This document shows, piece after piece, positions 44,643 to 54,674 of a stretch of DNA of 64,000 nt. Position 1 is the stretch's first letter, and the number at the start of each line of letters is the position of its first letter. Position numbers and translations under genes: made by a program. Under the pieces are notes generated by a model, which saw only the letters and a program-made list of their open reading frames with translations, ran no database searches and had not been told where the DNA came from. Origin of the DNA: Polyangium fumosum (lineage in GTDB: Bacteria; Myxococcota_A; Polyangia; Polyangiales; Polyangiaceae); assembly GCF_005144585.1 (NCBI RefSeq), contig NZ_SSMQ01000052.1, positions 25,026 to 89,025 on the forward strand. Direction: 5' to 3'.

Positions 44643-45928
44643 GCGTCGTCCTCCGCCCCCTCGCTGGCCGCCGTGGGGAGGATGGCGCGGAGCTTCTTCT
44701 GCTGCTTCCTTTCGGACAAAGAGAGTCCTTCGGCGAGCTCCTTCTGGTTCAAGATGGCGAGCTGTTCGAGGAGCTCCAGGGCCTCCGGGGAGCGTGTGGC
44801 TGCGTCGCCGAAGGCGCCGGTTCCGTAGGCGTCGAGCACGTTGCCGTAGAGGAGGCGATCGAGTTCGGTGCCGGTGACCATTCCGGCTTCCTCGCCGCTG
44901 CCGGGTCTTGGCAATCGGAAGACGCTCCCGGGCCGGGCGGCCTGACAGATGAGCGGGCTGTGGGTGGTGACGATGAACTGGATCTTGGGGAAGTGCTCGC
45001 GGAACCAGCGCCCGACACGCCGCTGCCACGTGGGGTGCAGGTGCGCGTCGATCTCGTCGATGAGGACGACGCCGGGGACGACGATCTTCGTGGGGTCCTC
45101 GGGGTCGAAGATGGCGTCTGCGCCATAGGTGGCTGCAAGCTGGCGGATCAGCTCGAAGGTCATGCTGAGGATCGAGCGGTAACCGTCGCTCAGGTTCTCG
45201 ACGGGGACCTCGCAGCCGTTCCCGTCGATGAAGCGCACGCCTTTGGATGAAATCGATTGAAGTCGCGCCTCGTGGGGCAAAAATCCGCTTTGGTTCACGA
45301 ATGCCTTCACGGGCTCCAGCAGGTTGCCTTCTGGATCGCCTTCGAGCTTCTTATACTGAAGGTTGATGAGCCACTGGATACATTCGGTGAGCGCGACGGA
45401 CTCCCCGAACACGGAGAGGTGACGCGCAAGCGTTGGATTGGAGGAAAAGAGCTTCTCCTGGTCCTTGTCACCGCCGGTGAAACGACGGAAGGGGCCGTAA
45501 GACGCGGAGAACCTACCGGATGTTCCTCCCCATACTTGCTCGTGGGGTTCCATGAGTACATGAATCATGCCGAGCATGACGTGGTTGTCGGATAGGTTTT
45601 TGCGATGAAATGACAAGCCTGCTTTGAGGTCGATGTCGCGGGGGTCGCCCCCTCCCGAAAACCCGTCGAATTGAGCGTCGGATCTCGCTGTAAGGCTGAC
45701 GTATCCTTGCAATTCTCCGCCGCGAAGCCAATCGTTCCAATCCTGGCGAAGGGCGAGCGCTTCGAGAGGACCGACGAGCGCCAGCGCCACGGCCCGGAGC
45801 AAGCCGCTCTTCCCCGCGCCGTTGTCCCCGATGATCACGTGCCAGCCGCAGGCTTCTCGGTCGTCGATCTCCCACACGAGATGCTCGATGGAGCGCAGGT
45901 TCTGGACCTCGATCTTACGGATGAACAC
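44639..45928 (-). CDS. ABC-type AAA ATPase of a Septu-like pair (PtuA-like)
   Basis: GTG 45928 follows AAGGA by 6 bp (429 aa). Walker A is GDNGAGKSGLL (34-44), the ABC-like signature is VENLSDGYRSILSMTFEL, Walker B is PGVVLIDEIDAHLHPTWQRR, and the H-loop reads FIVTTHSPLICQAARP. This is the RecF/OLD-like architecture without a Toprim domain. In Septu systems it forms a complex with the HNH protein and controls it by ATP. The C-terminal 70 residues are helical, probably the contact with the nuclease. The gene is lower in GC than the flanking sugar genes, a weak sign of transfer. Confidence 0.82.
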   Translation of the reverse strand: MFIRKIEVQNLRSIEHLVWEIDDREACGWHVIIGDNGAGKSGLLRAVALALVGPLEALALRQDWNDWLRGGELQGYVSLTARSDAQFDGFSGGGDPRDIDLKAGLSFHRKNLSDNHVMLGMIHVLMEPHEQVWGGTSGRFSASYGPFRRFTGGDKDQEKLFSSNPTLARHLSVFGESVALTECIQWLINLQYKKLEGDPEGNLLEPVKAFVNQSGFLPHEARLQSISSKGVRFIDGNGCEVPVENLSDGYRSILSMTFELIRQLAATYGADAIFDPEDPTKIVVPGVVLIDEIDAHLHPTWQRRVGRWFREHFPKIQFIVTTHSPLICQAARPGSVFRLPRPGSGEEAGMVTGTELDRLLYGNVLDAYGTGAFGDAATRSPEALELLEQLAILNQKELAEGLSLSERKQQKKLRAILPTAASEGAEDDA

Positions 45929-46086
45929 GCGGCATCCTTGCAAGGGAGCGCGGAGAGCGTCAAGCGGGAGGTGCCCCCCTCACGTCCTGCCAGGGTCGCA
46001 CGACCCCCTAGAACTTCCCCCCGGATGTACTAGTCTCCGCCCCGCGGGGCGCCGGATCCCGCCCTTACGCCTCCGGACTTTCCGTG

Positions 46087-48873
46087 ATGCTCCTCGAAAT
46101 CGTCGTCGCCGCGGCCGAAGCCATCCAGGCCAGCTTGCCCCTCTTCGCCGGTCTGATCCTCGGCGCGGCCCTCTTGCTTCTCTTCGAGCGTTTCCTCGCC
46201 GGCCGCGTCTCCTTCGCCGTCAAGCGTGTCCTCTACGCGCTCTTCCTCCTCGGCGGCCTCGGCGCCGGGCTCTTCTTCGCGTGGAAGATCCGATGGCTCT
46301 GTGACGACGCGTTCATCTCGTTCCGCTATTCTCGCAACTTTGCGCGGGGCGACGGGCTCGTCTTCAACCCGGGCGAGTGGGTCGAGGGATACACGAACTT
46401 CCTGTGGACGCTGGTGCTCGGCCTCCTCGCCAAGGTCCGCGTCTCCATCCCGCACGCGGGGCTCTTCGGCAACCTCGCGTCGTACGCGCTCGCGATCGTG
46501 TTCGTCGCGCTCGTCGTGCGCAAGGCGAGCCCAAAAGGCGCGATCGTGCCCTTCGCCGCGCTCGGCCTCGCCGCGAGCCGCCCGTTCTACACGTTCGCCT
46601 CGTCGGGCCTCGAGACCATGCCCGCCGCGATGCTCGTGGCCGTCGGCATGTGGGCCTCGCTCCGCAAGAATGGCGCGTTCGGCGCCGGGCTCGCCTTCGT
46701 CGCCGCCGCCCTCACGCGGCCCGATCACCTGCTCCTGTATGGATGCATGGGCCTCGCCCTCGTCGCCGAGGACCTCGTCCACCACAAAGAGCGGCCCTTC
46801 TGGAAGCGCCTCGATCTCCGCCGGTACCTCGCCTACGGCGCGCCGCTCGTCCTCCTCTACGTCCCGTATTTCCTCTGGCGCTGGCGCGCGTACGGCGATT
46901 TCTTTCCGAATACCTATTACGCGAAGTCGGGCAACCTCACGTACTGGTCGCAAGGCCTCATCTACGCGACGCATTTCCTCTTCACGAGCGGCGCGGCGAT
47001 CTGGCTCCCGCTTTTCCTCTTCGTGCTCTCCGGGCGGGCCCGCAATCGGTCCGAGACGCGGCTCCGGATCTTCGCGCTCCTCTCGCTCCTCGTCTACGGA
47101 CGGTACGTCGTGAAGGTCGGCGGCGATTTCATGGAGCACCGCTTCTTCATCTCGCTCCTGCCGATCCTCGCGGCCTCGACCGAGATCGCGCTTCGGTATC
47201 GCCTGCGAGAGGCCGCGCTCCCGGTCCGCGCGCTGCTCGGCTCGGCCGCGGCGCTCGCCGTCGCGCTCGCCGTCCTGCCCGTCCGCGTGCTCAAGCCCTA
47301 CGAGAAGCGCTGGAACCTCGCCGAGGAGAACACGTTTTACCCGCTGAAGAGCGTGTTCCCGCTCGAAAGTGGCTCGACGTACGCGGGCATGGGCCAGCGG
47401 ATTCACAAGCTCTTCGTCGCCCGGGGGCTCAAGCCCCGCCTCTCGATCGATTGCATCGGCCTCGTGGGCTGGTACGCGGATCTGCCGATCGTCGACGCCT
47501 ATGGCCTCGCGAACCGGCGCATCGCGCACAAGCCGATCGAGAAGCGCGGGCGGCCGGGGCACGAGAAGCGCGGCACCCTGGAGGACTTCCTCGCCGAGGG
47601 CGCGGTCGTCGACCTCGGCAATCCCTGGGGCGACAAATACAAGGAAAAGACTCGCGCGAACATCGACGGCAGCTCGTTCCATTTCCTTCGCTGGGATCCG
47701 GAGGTCGTGAAGGTGCTCCGCGCCGTCAAGGGCGCCCAGCTCCCGGACCCGGCCCGCGACATCACGACGCTCACGCGCACGGGCACGCGGAACGAGATCC
47801 TCGATGCCTTGGAGTTTTATCAGGTCTTCCTGGAGCGCCACCCGGACCGGGAGAAGTTGCTCGGCGAGCTGCGGGCGCGGCTCGGCGAGGTCGCCGATTT
47901 CGAGGGCAGCCTCCCTCCGGGCGCGGTGATACGCGGCGCGGGGCTGCGCATCGAGAAGGCCCGGCGTTCGGGCGCGACGGGCAAGAGCCTGCTCGTCTCG
48001 TTGCCGGACGCGGGCGACCACATGGGGACCTTGGAGATCGACCTCGGCGTGCTCGCGCGGCCGGAGCTTCGATTCGCGCTCGGCGGCAGGTCGAGCCCCG
48101 GCTTGCGTGTGGAGCTCGTCGTCGACGGCGCGGCCCTGCGGACGGCGCGCCCGCGCGTCGACCGGAAGCTCGTGCCCGAGGCCTGGCAGATTCAGGATTT
48201 GCAGGGCCGCCGCGCCACGCTGCGGATCGTCGACGAGGACAAGGCGCCGGGGATGGGCCTCTATGTCGACGGGATTCATTGGTCCGGCGGCACGAAGGAC
48301 GACGTGCGCGCGCGGCTCCGGTCGGGCACGTCGGCGAATGCGGTCGACCTTTTCCGCGCGGCGCGCACGGAGCTACCCGATTCGGATCCCGACGTGGTCG
48401 CGTTCGCGGCGCGGTTCTCGGTGATTTACAGCTTCGACGACGTGTTTCCCGCGGGGAGCGAGGTCACGGGCACGGCGTTCGGGAAGGTGCCGACGACGGG
48501 CCCGACGGGCAACCAGCAGGAGGTCACGGGGTTCCTCGGCCGCGCGTTCGTGAACGGGTATCACGGCGGGGATGCGGCGAAGGGCAAGCTCGTGTTGCCG
48601 CTGATGCCCCTCGACGGCCAGCCGGTGCACGTGCTCGTGGCCGGCGGCAAGGATTGCCAGAAGACGTACGTGGGCCTGGAGGTCGACGGGCGCGTCGTGG
48701 CGCGCGCTTGCGGCAAGAACGACGAGATCCTCCGGCCGACCGAGCTTTCGACGAGCGCGTACGCGGGCAAGCAGGGGCGCGTCGTGATCGTCGACGAGTC
48801 CGCGGGGAACTGGGCCCACGTGCTCGCGGATGACGTGCTCGTGCTCAATGCGGAGAAGTTGAAGACGAATTAG
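46087..48873 (+). CDS. Multi-pass membrane glycosyltransferase (AftB-like)
   Basis: The frame opens at GTG 46084; ATG 46087 (928 aa) is used. About ten membrane segments (LPLFAGLILGAALLLLFERF, ALFLLGGLGAGLFFAWKI and so on) surround the conserved lumen-side motif DDAFISFRYSRNFARGDGLV and NPGEWVEGYTNFLW, with the acidic pair expected at the catalytic site of polyprenyl-phosphate-sugar-dependent GT-C enzymes such as AftB. The C-terminal 350 residues are soluble and beta-rich (LRVELVVDGAALRTARPRV). It likely transfers a sugar from a lipid-phosphate donor to a periplasmic glycan. The next genes on the opposite strand code for similar enzymes. Confidence 0.8.
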   Translation: MLLEIVVAAAEAIQASLPLFAGLILGAALLLLFERFLAGRVSFAVKRVLYALFLLGGLGAGLFFAWKIRWLCDDAFISFRYSRNFARGDGLVFNPGEWVEGYTNFLWTLVLGLLAKVRVSIPHAGLFGNLASYALAIVFVALVVRKASPKGAIVPFAALGLAASRPFYTFASSGLETMPAAMLVAVGMWASLRKNGAFGAGLAFVAAALTRPDHLLLYGCMGLALVAEDLVHHKERPFWKRLDLRRYLAYGAPLVLLYVPYFLWRWRAYGDFFPNTYYAKSGNLTYWSQGLIYATHFLFTSGAAIWLPLFLFVLSGRARNRSETRLRIFALLSLLVYGRYVVKVGGDFMEHRFFISLLPILAASTEIALRYRLREAALPVRALLGSAAALAVALAVLPVRVLKPYEKRWNLAEENTFYPLKSVFPLESGSTYAGMGQRIHKLFVARGLKPRLSIDCIGLVGWYADLPIVDAYGLANRRIAHKPIEKRGRPGHEKRGTLEDFLAEGAVVDLGNPWGDKYKEKTRANIDGSSFHFLRWDPEVVKVLRAVKGAQLPDPARDITTLTRTGTRNEILDALEFYQVFLERHPDREKLLGELRARLGEVADFEGSLPPGAVIRGAGLRIEKARRSGATGKSLLVSLPDAGDHMGTLEIDLGVLARPELRFALGGRSSPGLRVELVVDGAALRTARPRVDRKLVPEAWQIQDLQGRRATLRIVDEDKAPGMGLYVDGIHWSGGTKDDVRARLRSGTSANAVDLFRAARTELPDSDPDVVAFAARFSVIYSFDDVFPAGSEVTGTAFGKVPTTGPTGNQQEVTGFLGRAFVNGYHGGDAAKGKLVLPLMPLDGQPVHVLVAGGKDCQKTYVGLEVDGRVVARACGKNDEILRPTELSTSAYAGKQGRVVIVDESAGNWAHVLADDVLVLNAEKLKTN

Positions 48874-48881
48874 GGCGGCCG

Positions 48882-49661
48882 ATGTCTCACCCCCGCGCCC
48901 TCTGCATCCTCGGGACATGTGTCCTCGTCGCCCTTGCGTCGGGGGTCGCCCGCGCCAATGTGGCCCCTCCCGGCCTGGTCCCGGTGAAACATTCGATCCA
49001 CGTCGACGTCGAGGGCGCGCTGCCTCCCGGCAAGGTCCTCCTCATGACGGGCACCTTCAAGGGCGCTGCCGTCATCGACACGGGCACCCTCGTTCCATTC
49101 ATCCTCGGAAGATACGAGTTCGTCCGCCTCTACCTCATCGATGCGGGCGACTTGCCCAAGGTGGAAGCCATTCGGGAGAACTGGGTGCCTGGGACATCGG
49201 CCTACGAGGCGCGGAGTGCCATCACGGACCGCGGTTTGCCCTGCTCCGATTTTCTCAAGATTCAGCGGAGGGACACGCCGACGTCGCCGGTGAAGGAGGT
49301 CCGCCTCTTCTACACGATCAAAGCCGACGGCAAATCGTGCGCGAGCAAGCACGTCCGCACGGATCGGCTCTCGGAGCTCGGAGCCGTCATCGATTCCGAA
49401 CCCGGTTCGACGCAGTGGCCCGCGGTCGACGCCCAGCCCTCGGCTCCCGCTGCGGATGCGGCTGCGCCGCCGCCTCCGTCGAGCAGCCCGCCCGCGGCCT
49501 CGGCAGTGGCGCCGAACCGGGGCAGCTTGCCGGAGGGGACGTCCGCATGTGGAACCTGCGCCGCCGGAGCGCACGCAGACGACCGGTACGCCGCTTGGCT
49601 CGTCCTGCTCGGCGCCCTCGTGTGGACCGGCAGGCGAGCGCTCGCGCGCGGCGGCTTCTAA
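48882..49661 (+). CDS. Secreted protein with MYXO-CTERM-like tail
   Basis: ATG 48882 (259 aa) lies 8 bp after the preceding gene. The leader HPRALCILGTCVLVALASGV ends at ARA|NVA. The domain up to residue 180 has no known family and is beta-rich (HSIHVDVEGALPPGKVLLMT). A Pro/Ala/Ser-rich spacer leads to SACGTCAAGAHADDRYAAWL, then LVLLGALVWTGRRALAR: a Cys-containing motif, a hydrophobic helix and Arg, as in MYXO-CTERM sorting tails. The same design occurs at 18365-19144. The stop overlaps the end of the convergent gene by 4 bp. Confidence 0.78.
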   Translation: MSHPRALCILGTCVLVALASGVARANVAPPGLVPVKHSIHVDVEGALPPGKVLLMTGTFKGAAVIDTGTLVPFILGRYEFVRLYLIDAGDLPKVEAIRENWVPGTSAYEARSAITDRGLPCSDFLKIQRRDTPTSPVKEVRLFYTIKADGKSCASKHVRTDRLSELGAVIDSEPGSTQWPAVDAQPSAPAADAAAPPPPSSSPPAASAVAPNRGSLPEGTSACGTCAAGAHADDRYAAWLVLLGALVWTGRRALARGGF

Positions 49662-52141
49662 GGCCCAGGCGGCACCGGCGCCACCGGCAGGTGGCCCTTG
49701 CGGCGGAAGATGTCCATCGCCCGGAAGCCTGACCATTCTCGGCGCTCGACGAGCAAGTCGTAGGAGCGCGACAGGTCCGGCGGCAGGTTCTTCGGGTCGA
49801 AGCAGGTGTCCTCGACGACCACGAACTCGGCCATCGGCAGGAGCGCCGCGGCCTCTTCCTTGTTGTTCGCCGCGCGCAGGGGCTTGCCGAAGCGACGGTT
49901 GTCCGGGCCGTAGGGCAAGGTGCGCAGGTCCGAGAGCTTGTACAGGCCGTTCGGGGGCGCCTTCGCCGAGCAGCTCAGGACGGCCACCGTGTCGCGGAAC
50001 GGCACCTCGATCGGCTTGTCGGGCACGCCGCCGAGCACGCCCTCGTTCACGGTTTTTCGATTCGTCAGGTACCGGACGAAATCCCAGAACAGGATGTCGG
50101 CCGCGATCGAGTTCATCCCGTCGGCCTTCTTGTCGGGCTGCACGAAGACGTGTGTCGCGCCGAGGTCCTTCACCATCTGGCGCACGCCTTCGGGGTTCTT
50201 CGCCGCGCCGTATTCGATCCCGTACTGGAACAGGTACATGTCCAGGATCGTCTCGCGGTTCGTCCCGAGCTGGAAATGGTGGCTCAGGAAGATGTGCACG
50301 AGCAGGCGCGAGCCCTTCGGCATGGCGTTGCCGACGTCCTGCCAGCCCTCCTGGATGTCGAAGCGATCGTCGTATTTCTTCTCGAAGCCGGCGCTCAAGA
50401 GGTCGATCGCCGATTTCAGCGGCGTCTTCACGAAGCCGTGCGTCTGGATGAAGTAGACGTCGCCGCCCCAGATGATTTGCAGGCCGACGAGCAAACCGAG
50501 GGCGCCACGCGCGGCCACGCCGAACGAGCGCCACAGGGAGATCGCGATGGTCACCGTCACCGCTGCCATGAGCGGCATCAGGCCCTGGAGATAACGATCC
50601 TGGTGGTGGACCGAATACCAGCCGAAGATCCCCACGTGGATCCAGAAGACGAGGATCCAGAGCCGCTTCGTGTTCTTCAGGAAGGGCAGGCACGCGAGCA
50701 GGAGCGTGAAGAGCGAGCCGATGACGGGGACGGTGCGGTGGAACTTGGGCCAGTCGTTCGGGCTGAAGGACCAGGTAAAGAGGGCCTGGAGCGTCTCGCG
50801 CAGGCCCTGCAGGTCCCGCGTCGGGTTCCAGAGCAGGCCCTCGGCATAACCATACTTGAACCGATAAAGCGCCTGGTCCGAGAGCGGGTGCGCGTGCAGG
50901 TATTTGCTGAAGACCGGGTAGACCGGGTCCCCATAAAAGAGGAAGTTCTTCACCCAGAGCGGCGAGGTCGCGACGAGGCCCGCCGCGGCGAGGAGGAGCG
51001 GCGAGAGCAGGGCCCGGCGGCGCAGCTCCGGCGTGGCTTTGCCGCGGAGGCTCTGGACGAGCACGACGAGGATCTTGCCGCCGACGAGCAGGAGCGGCGC
51101 CACGCCGAGCATCATGACGATCGTCTCTTTCGTGATCCCGGCGCCGCCGATGAAGAGGCCGAGGAGCACGACGAAGCGCGGATCGAAGTCACGAAGGACG
51201 CGGAAGAGGCAAAGCGCGATCGGGACGGCGTACATCGCGCCGGCGTGATCGGCGCCGCCGCTGAGCGAGCTGTCGTAGAGGAAGACGCCCGGGAAGACGA
51301 AACGCGCGGCCCAGACCCAGCGCGGATCGGCCTTCGGCACGAGCCTTCGGACGAGCGCCGGGATGCCGACGACCGTGGTCACCACGAAGATCAGGAATTC
51401 GAGGTGCGCCGAGAGGACCATCTTGTCGAAGAGGCGGCCCGGCGCGAGGAAGGCCCACGTGTAGAGGTACGAGGTGAAATGGGGGCGGGCGGAGAAGACC
51501 CAGCCCTCGGCGGCGGGATACAGGCCGCCGTGGGCGACCCAGTTCTCCGCGATCGCCATGTGCTTCCACCGCGCGTCGAACTGGACGTTGTGCGGCGTGA
51601 GCACGAGGAAATACACCATCCCGAGCCCGAGCACGCCGAAGACCGTGGCGAGCGTGGACCAGCCGAGCGCGGGGCGCGTGCGGGCCGTGCGGGCGAGGAC
51701 CTTCCGCACGTGCGTGACGTGGCGGCGGAGCGGCCAGGCCACGGCGGCGAGCAGCACGAGGGGGACGGCGTAGAAGGCGGGCTTGCGATAGCCCTGCGCC
51801 GCCCCGACGAGGCACATCGTGGTCTCGAATCCGAAAATGCCGAGCACGAACGAAAGGACGGCGTGTTCGAGCAGCGGCAGGCGGAGGCGGAAGACACGCT
51901 CGACGAGGACGTGGCCGATCCCGTAACTCGCGGTCCCGACGACCAGGGCGCCGAGCCAGTAACCGGCGTAACGCCAGAACAGCCACTTCGGAATGGGATA
52001 ATGCCGGTGGACGACCCACCCGAAGAGGGCGATCCCGGCCACGAGCATCGTCGTGGCGAGGGCCCCGCGGAGGTGGGTACGCACGACGTCGAGCGCGCGT
52101 GCTCCAGCGGACGGTACAGTTGGGGCCGACTCCGACTCCAT
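49658..52141 (-). CDS. Multi-pass membrane GT-C-type protein, paralogue A
   Basis: ATG 52141 (827 aa) opens a membrane protein with roughly ten to twelve segments. The N-terminus includes HLRGALATTMLVAGIALFGW and the lumen loop ARWKHMAIAENWVAHGGLYP with FSARPHFTSYLYTW, then FLYDSSLSGGADHAGAMYAV. A soluble C-terminal domain of about 250 residues starts at GWQDVGNAMPKGSRLLVHIF. The layout is GT-C-like, but no assigned family is certain. The gene behind it (52229-54628) is clearly a paralogue and sits 87 bp upstream in the same direction. Both probably act on envelope glycan. Confidence 0.72.
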   Translation of the reverse strand: MESESAPTVPSAGARALDVVRTHLRGALATTMLVAGIALFGWVVHRHYPIPKWLFWRYAGYWLGALVVGTASYGIGHVLVERVFRLRLPLLEHAVLSFVLGIFGFETTMCLVGAAQGYRKPAFYAVPLVLLAAVAWPLRRHVTHVRKVLARTARTRPALGWSTLATVFGVLGLGMVYFLVLTPHNVQFDARWKHMAIAENWVAHGGLYPAAEGWVFSARPHFTSYLYTWAFLAPGRLFDKMVLSAHLEFLIFVVTTVVGIPALVRRLVPKADPRWVWAARFVFPGVFLYDSSLSGGADHAGAMYAVPIALCLFRVLRDFDPRFVVLLGLFIGGAGITKETIVMMLGVAPLLLVGGKILVVLVQSLRGKATPELRRRALLSPLLLAAAGLVATSPLWVKNFLFYGDPVYPVFSKYLHAHPLSDQALYRFKYGYAEGLLWNPTRDLQGLRETLQALFTWSFSPNDWPKFHRTVPVIGSLFTLLLACLPFLKNTKRLWILVFWIHVGIFGWYSVHHQDRYLQGLMPLMAAVTVTIAISLWRSFGVAARGALGLLVGLQIIWGGDVYFIQTHGFVKTPLKSAIDLLSAGFEKKYDDRFDIQEGWQDVGNAMPKGSRLLVHIFLSHHFQLGTNRETILDMYLFQYGIEYGAAKNPEGVRQMVKDLGATHVFVQPDKKADGMNSIAADILFWDFVRYLTNRKTVNEGVLGGVPDKPIEVPFRDTVAVLSCSAKAPPNGLYKLSDLRTLPYGPDNRRFGKPLRAANNKEEAAALLPMAEFVVVEDTCFDPKNLPPDLSRSYDLLVERREWSGFRAMDIFRRKGHLPVAPVPPGP

Positions 52142-52228
52142 CGCCCGGGGCGGAGTACTCCCCGACCCCCCGTGAGTCAAGCCTCACGTGGGCCCGCTCC
52201 GTGGAAGATCAAGCCCGAACGTCGCCGC

Positions 52229-54628
52229 TCAGCGCTTCCGCGCCCAGATCTCGAGCTTCTTCCAGGCGCCGCTGCTCCTGCGCTCGACGAGCAGCTCGAA
52301 GCCCTGGAGCAGCGCGGCGGGCTTCTGTTCGTAACATTGTTTTTCGAGGATCACGTATTCCGCAGTCGGAATCAGCCGCTCCGCGGCCTCCTTCGTGGCG
52401 GCCTCGGCCTCGGACGCCGGGAAGTCGAGCGCCTTCGGGCCATACGGCAAGACGTGCAGGTCGTTCACGCGATAGAGCCCACGCGGCGGCGCGTCCTTCG
52501 TGCAGCCGAGGATGAGGGCCGCGTCGTGGAACGGAGCCGTGATCGGCGTGTCCGTCACGCGGCCGAGGACACCACCCTCCAGAACGCGACGCTCTGCGAG
52601 CCCGCTTTGCGCGAATTCCCAGAACAGGATGTCGGCCGCGATCGAGTTCGAACCGTCGCTCTCTTTTTCGGGCGCGACGAACGCGTGCGTGACCCCGAGC
52701 GCGCGGAGGCGCTTGCGTATGCCCTCGGGGGAGCCGGCGCGGCCGTATTCGATGCCGAATTGCCAGAGGTAATTGTCGAGCACCGTGCGATGGCCCGTGC
52801 CGAGGTGGCCGTGGTGCACGTGCATGAGGTGCAGGAGCAGGCGGGAGCCCGGCGGGACCTCGGCGCCGATGTTCTGGAAGCGCGCCTGGACGGCGAAACG
52901 ATCCGTGTATTTCTGGTCGAACCCGCCGCTCAGGAGGTCGATCACCTGCTTCGGCGGGGATTTCGCGTGGACGTGCGTCTGGATGAAATACACGTCCCCA
53001 CCCCAGACGACCTGCAATCCCACGAGCCCGAAGAGCGCGGCCCGCGTGGGACGGCCGAACGAGCGAGAAAGCGAGAGCAGGAGCACGGCCGTGACGGCCG
53101 TCATCAGCGGGAGTTGCCCCTGGAGGTAACGGTCCTGGTGGTGGACGGAGTACCACGCGAAGATCGCCACGTGGATCCACGCGACGAGGAACCACACGCG
53201 CCGGTCCACGCGCACGAGGAGCAAGGCCGGCAGCAGGAGCGTGAAGAGCGAGCCAAAGACGGGGACGTCGCCGTGGAATTTCCCCCAATCGTTCGGGAGA
53301 AACGAGAAGAGCCAGAGCGAACTTGCCGTCTCGGCGAGGCCCGCGAGGTCCCGCGTCGGCGCCCACATCTTCCCTTCGAGATAGCCGTACTGGAATCGAT
53401 ACGCGGCGTCCTCGGAGAAGGGGTGCAGGTTCAGGAAGCGATGCGAGAGGGGATAAACGGGGTCGCCATAAAAGACGAAGTTCTTGAGCCAGAGCGGCGA
53501 CGTGGCGACGAGGGCGGCGAGGCCAAAGGCGAGCGGAGCGAGGAGGGCGCGGCGATTGTTTCGGGCCGCGCGGATCGACTGGACGAGGAGCGCGAGCGCC
53601 GGGAAGGGGACCAGCATGATCGCCACGGTCTCCTTCGTGAGCGCCGCACCGGCCGCGAGGACGCCGAGCAGGGCGGCGCGGCGCGGATCGAAATCGCGGA
53701 GGACACGGAACGTGCAGAGCGCGATCGGGACCGAATACATCGCCCCGAGGTGATCGGCGCCGCCGCTGACGGAGCTGTCGTAGAGCAGGACGCCCGGGAA
53801 GAGGAACCGGACGGCCCAGATCCAGCGAGGATCGGCGCCCCGGACGAGGCGCCTCACGAGCGCGGGGATGCCGATGACGGTGGTGAACAGAAAGGCCGCG
53901 AATTCGAGGTGGGCCGCGAGGACCATCCGGTCGAAGAGGCGGGCCTTGGGCAGGAGGAAGGCCCAGGTGTAGAGATACGAGCTGAAATGCGGGCGCGCCG
54001 AGAAGACCCAGCCCTCGGCCGAAGGGTGAATGCCGCCGTGGAGCACGTAATCCTCGGCGATCGCCATGTGCTTCCACCGCGCGTCGAACTGGACGTTCTG
54101 CGGGGTGAGGACGTTGATATACAAGAGCCCGAGGCCGAGGCAGCCGAACACGAGCGCGACGATCGCCCCTTTGCCAAGGGGCGGCGCGCGCCGCGAGGCC
54201 CGCGCGAGGACACGGCGCACGTGCGCGAGGTGGCGCGCGAGGGGCACGGAGACGGCGGCGAGCAGGCCGAGCGGGAGCACGAAAAACGTGGGCGCGCGAT
54301 AAAGCTGGAGAAGGCCCGCCAGGAAGACGAGGATTTCGTAGCCGAAGATGCCGACGGCGAAGGCCGTGATGGCGTGTTCGAGGAGCGGGAGGCGGAGGCC
54401 AAAGGCGCGCCGGACGAGGACATGGCCGAGGCCGTAGGCGCCGGCGAGGACGACGAGCACGCCGAGCCACATGCCGGCGTAATGCCAGACCAGCCATTGC
54501 TGGATCGGATAATGGGCGTGGACGACCTTGCCGAAATAGGCCATCCCGGCGAGGAGGACGAGGGCGACGGCGGCGCTGCCGAGGCGCCCTCCCGCGCGGC
54601 CCTGGATCCGAGCCTCTCCCGATTCCAT
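52229..54628 (-). CDS. Multi-pass membrane GT-C-type protein, paralogue B
   Basis: ATG 54628 (799 aa). It shares the same order and many stretches with paralogue A: LRLPLLEHAI, LTPQNVQFDARWKHMAIAED, GWVFSARPHFSSYLYTWAFL, LYDSSVSGGADHLGAMYSVP, and GGDVYFIQTHVHAKSPPKQV. The two likely arose by tandem duplication and have diverged through most of the N-terminus and the tail. The conserved lumen loops with Asp/His mark a likely active site. It lies 46 bp after the membrane sulfatase-fold gene, so these three form one minus-strand run. Confidence 0.72.
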   Translation of the reverse strand: MESGEARIQGRAGGRLGSAAVALVLLAGMAYFGKVVHAHYPIQQWLVWHYAGMWLGVLVVLAGAYGLGHVLVRRAFGLRLPLLEHAITAFAVGIFGYEILVFLAGLLQLYRAPTFFVLPLGLLAAVSVPLARHLAHVRRVLARASRRAPPLGKGAIVALVFGCLGLGLLYINVLTPQNVQFDARWKHMAIAEDYVLHGGIHPSAEGWVFSARPHFSSYLYTWAFLLPKARLFDRMVLAAHLEFAAFLFTTVIGIPALVRRLVRGADPRWIWAVRFLFPGVLLYDSSVSGGADHLGAMYSVPIALCTFRVLRDFDPRRAALLGVLAAGAALTKETVAIMLVPFPALALLVQSIRAARNNRRALLAPLAFGLAALVATSPLWLKNFVFYGDPVYPLSHRFLNLHPFSEDAAYRFQYGYLEGKMWAPTRDLAGLAETASSLWLFSFLPNDWGKFHGDVPVFGSLFTLLLPALLLVRVDRRVWFLVAWIHVAIFAWYSVHHQDRYLQGQLPLMTAVTAVLLLSLSRSFGRPTRAALFGLVGLQVVWGGDVYFIQTHVHAKSPPKQVIDLLSGGFDQKYTDRFAVQARFQNIGAEVPPGSRLLLHLMHVHHGHLGTGHRTVLDNYLWQFGIEYGRAGSPEGIRKRLRALGVTHAFVAPEKESDGSNSIAADILFWEFAQSGLAERRVLEGGVLGRVTDTPITAPFHDAALILGCTKDAPPRGLYRVNDLHVLPYGPKALDFPASEAEAATKEAAERLIPTAEYVILEKQCYEQKPAALLQGFELLVERRSSGAWKKLEIWARKR

Positions 54629-54674
54629 GGAGGGCGAGGGCGTAGCTGCCTCGGGGGACGGCGTCAAGCAGGGC

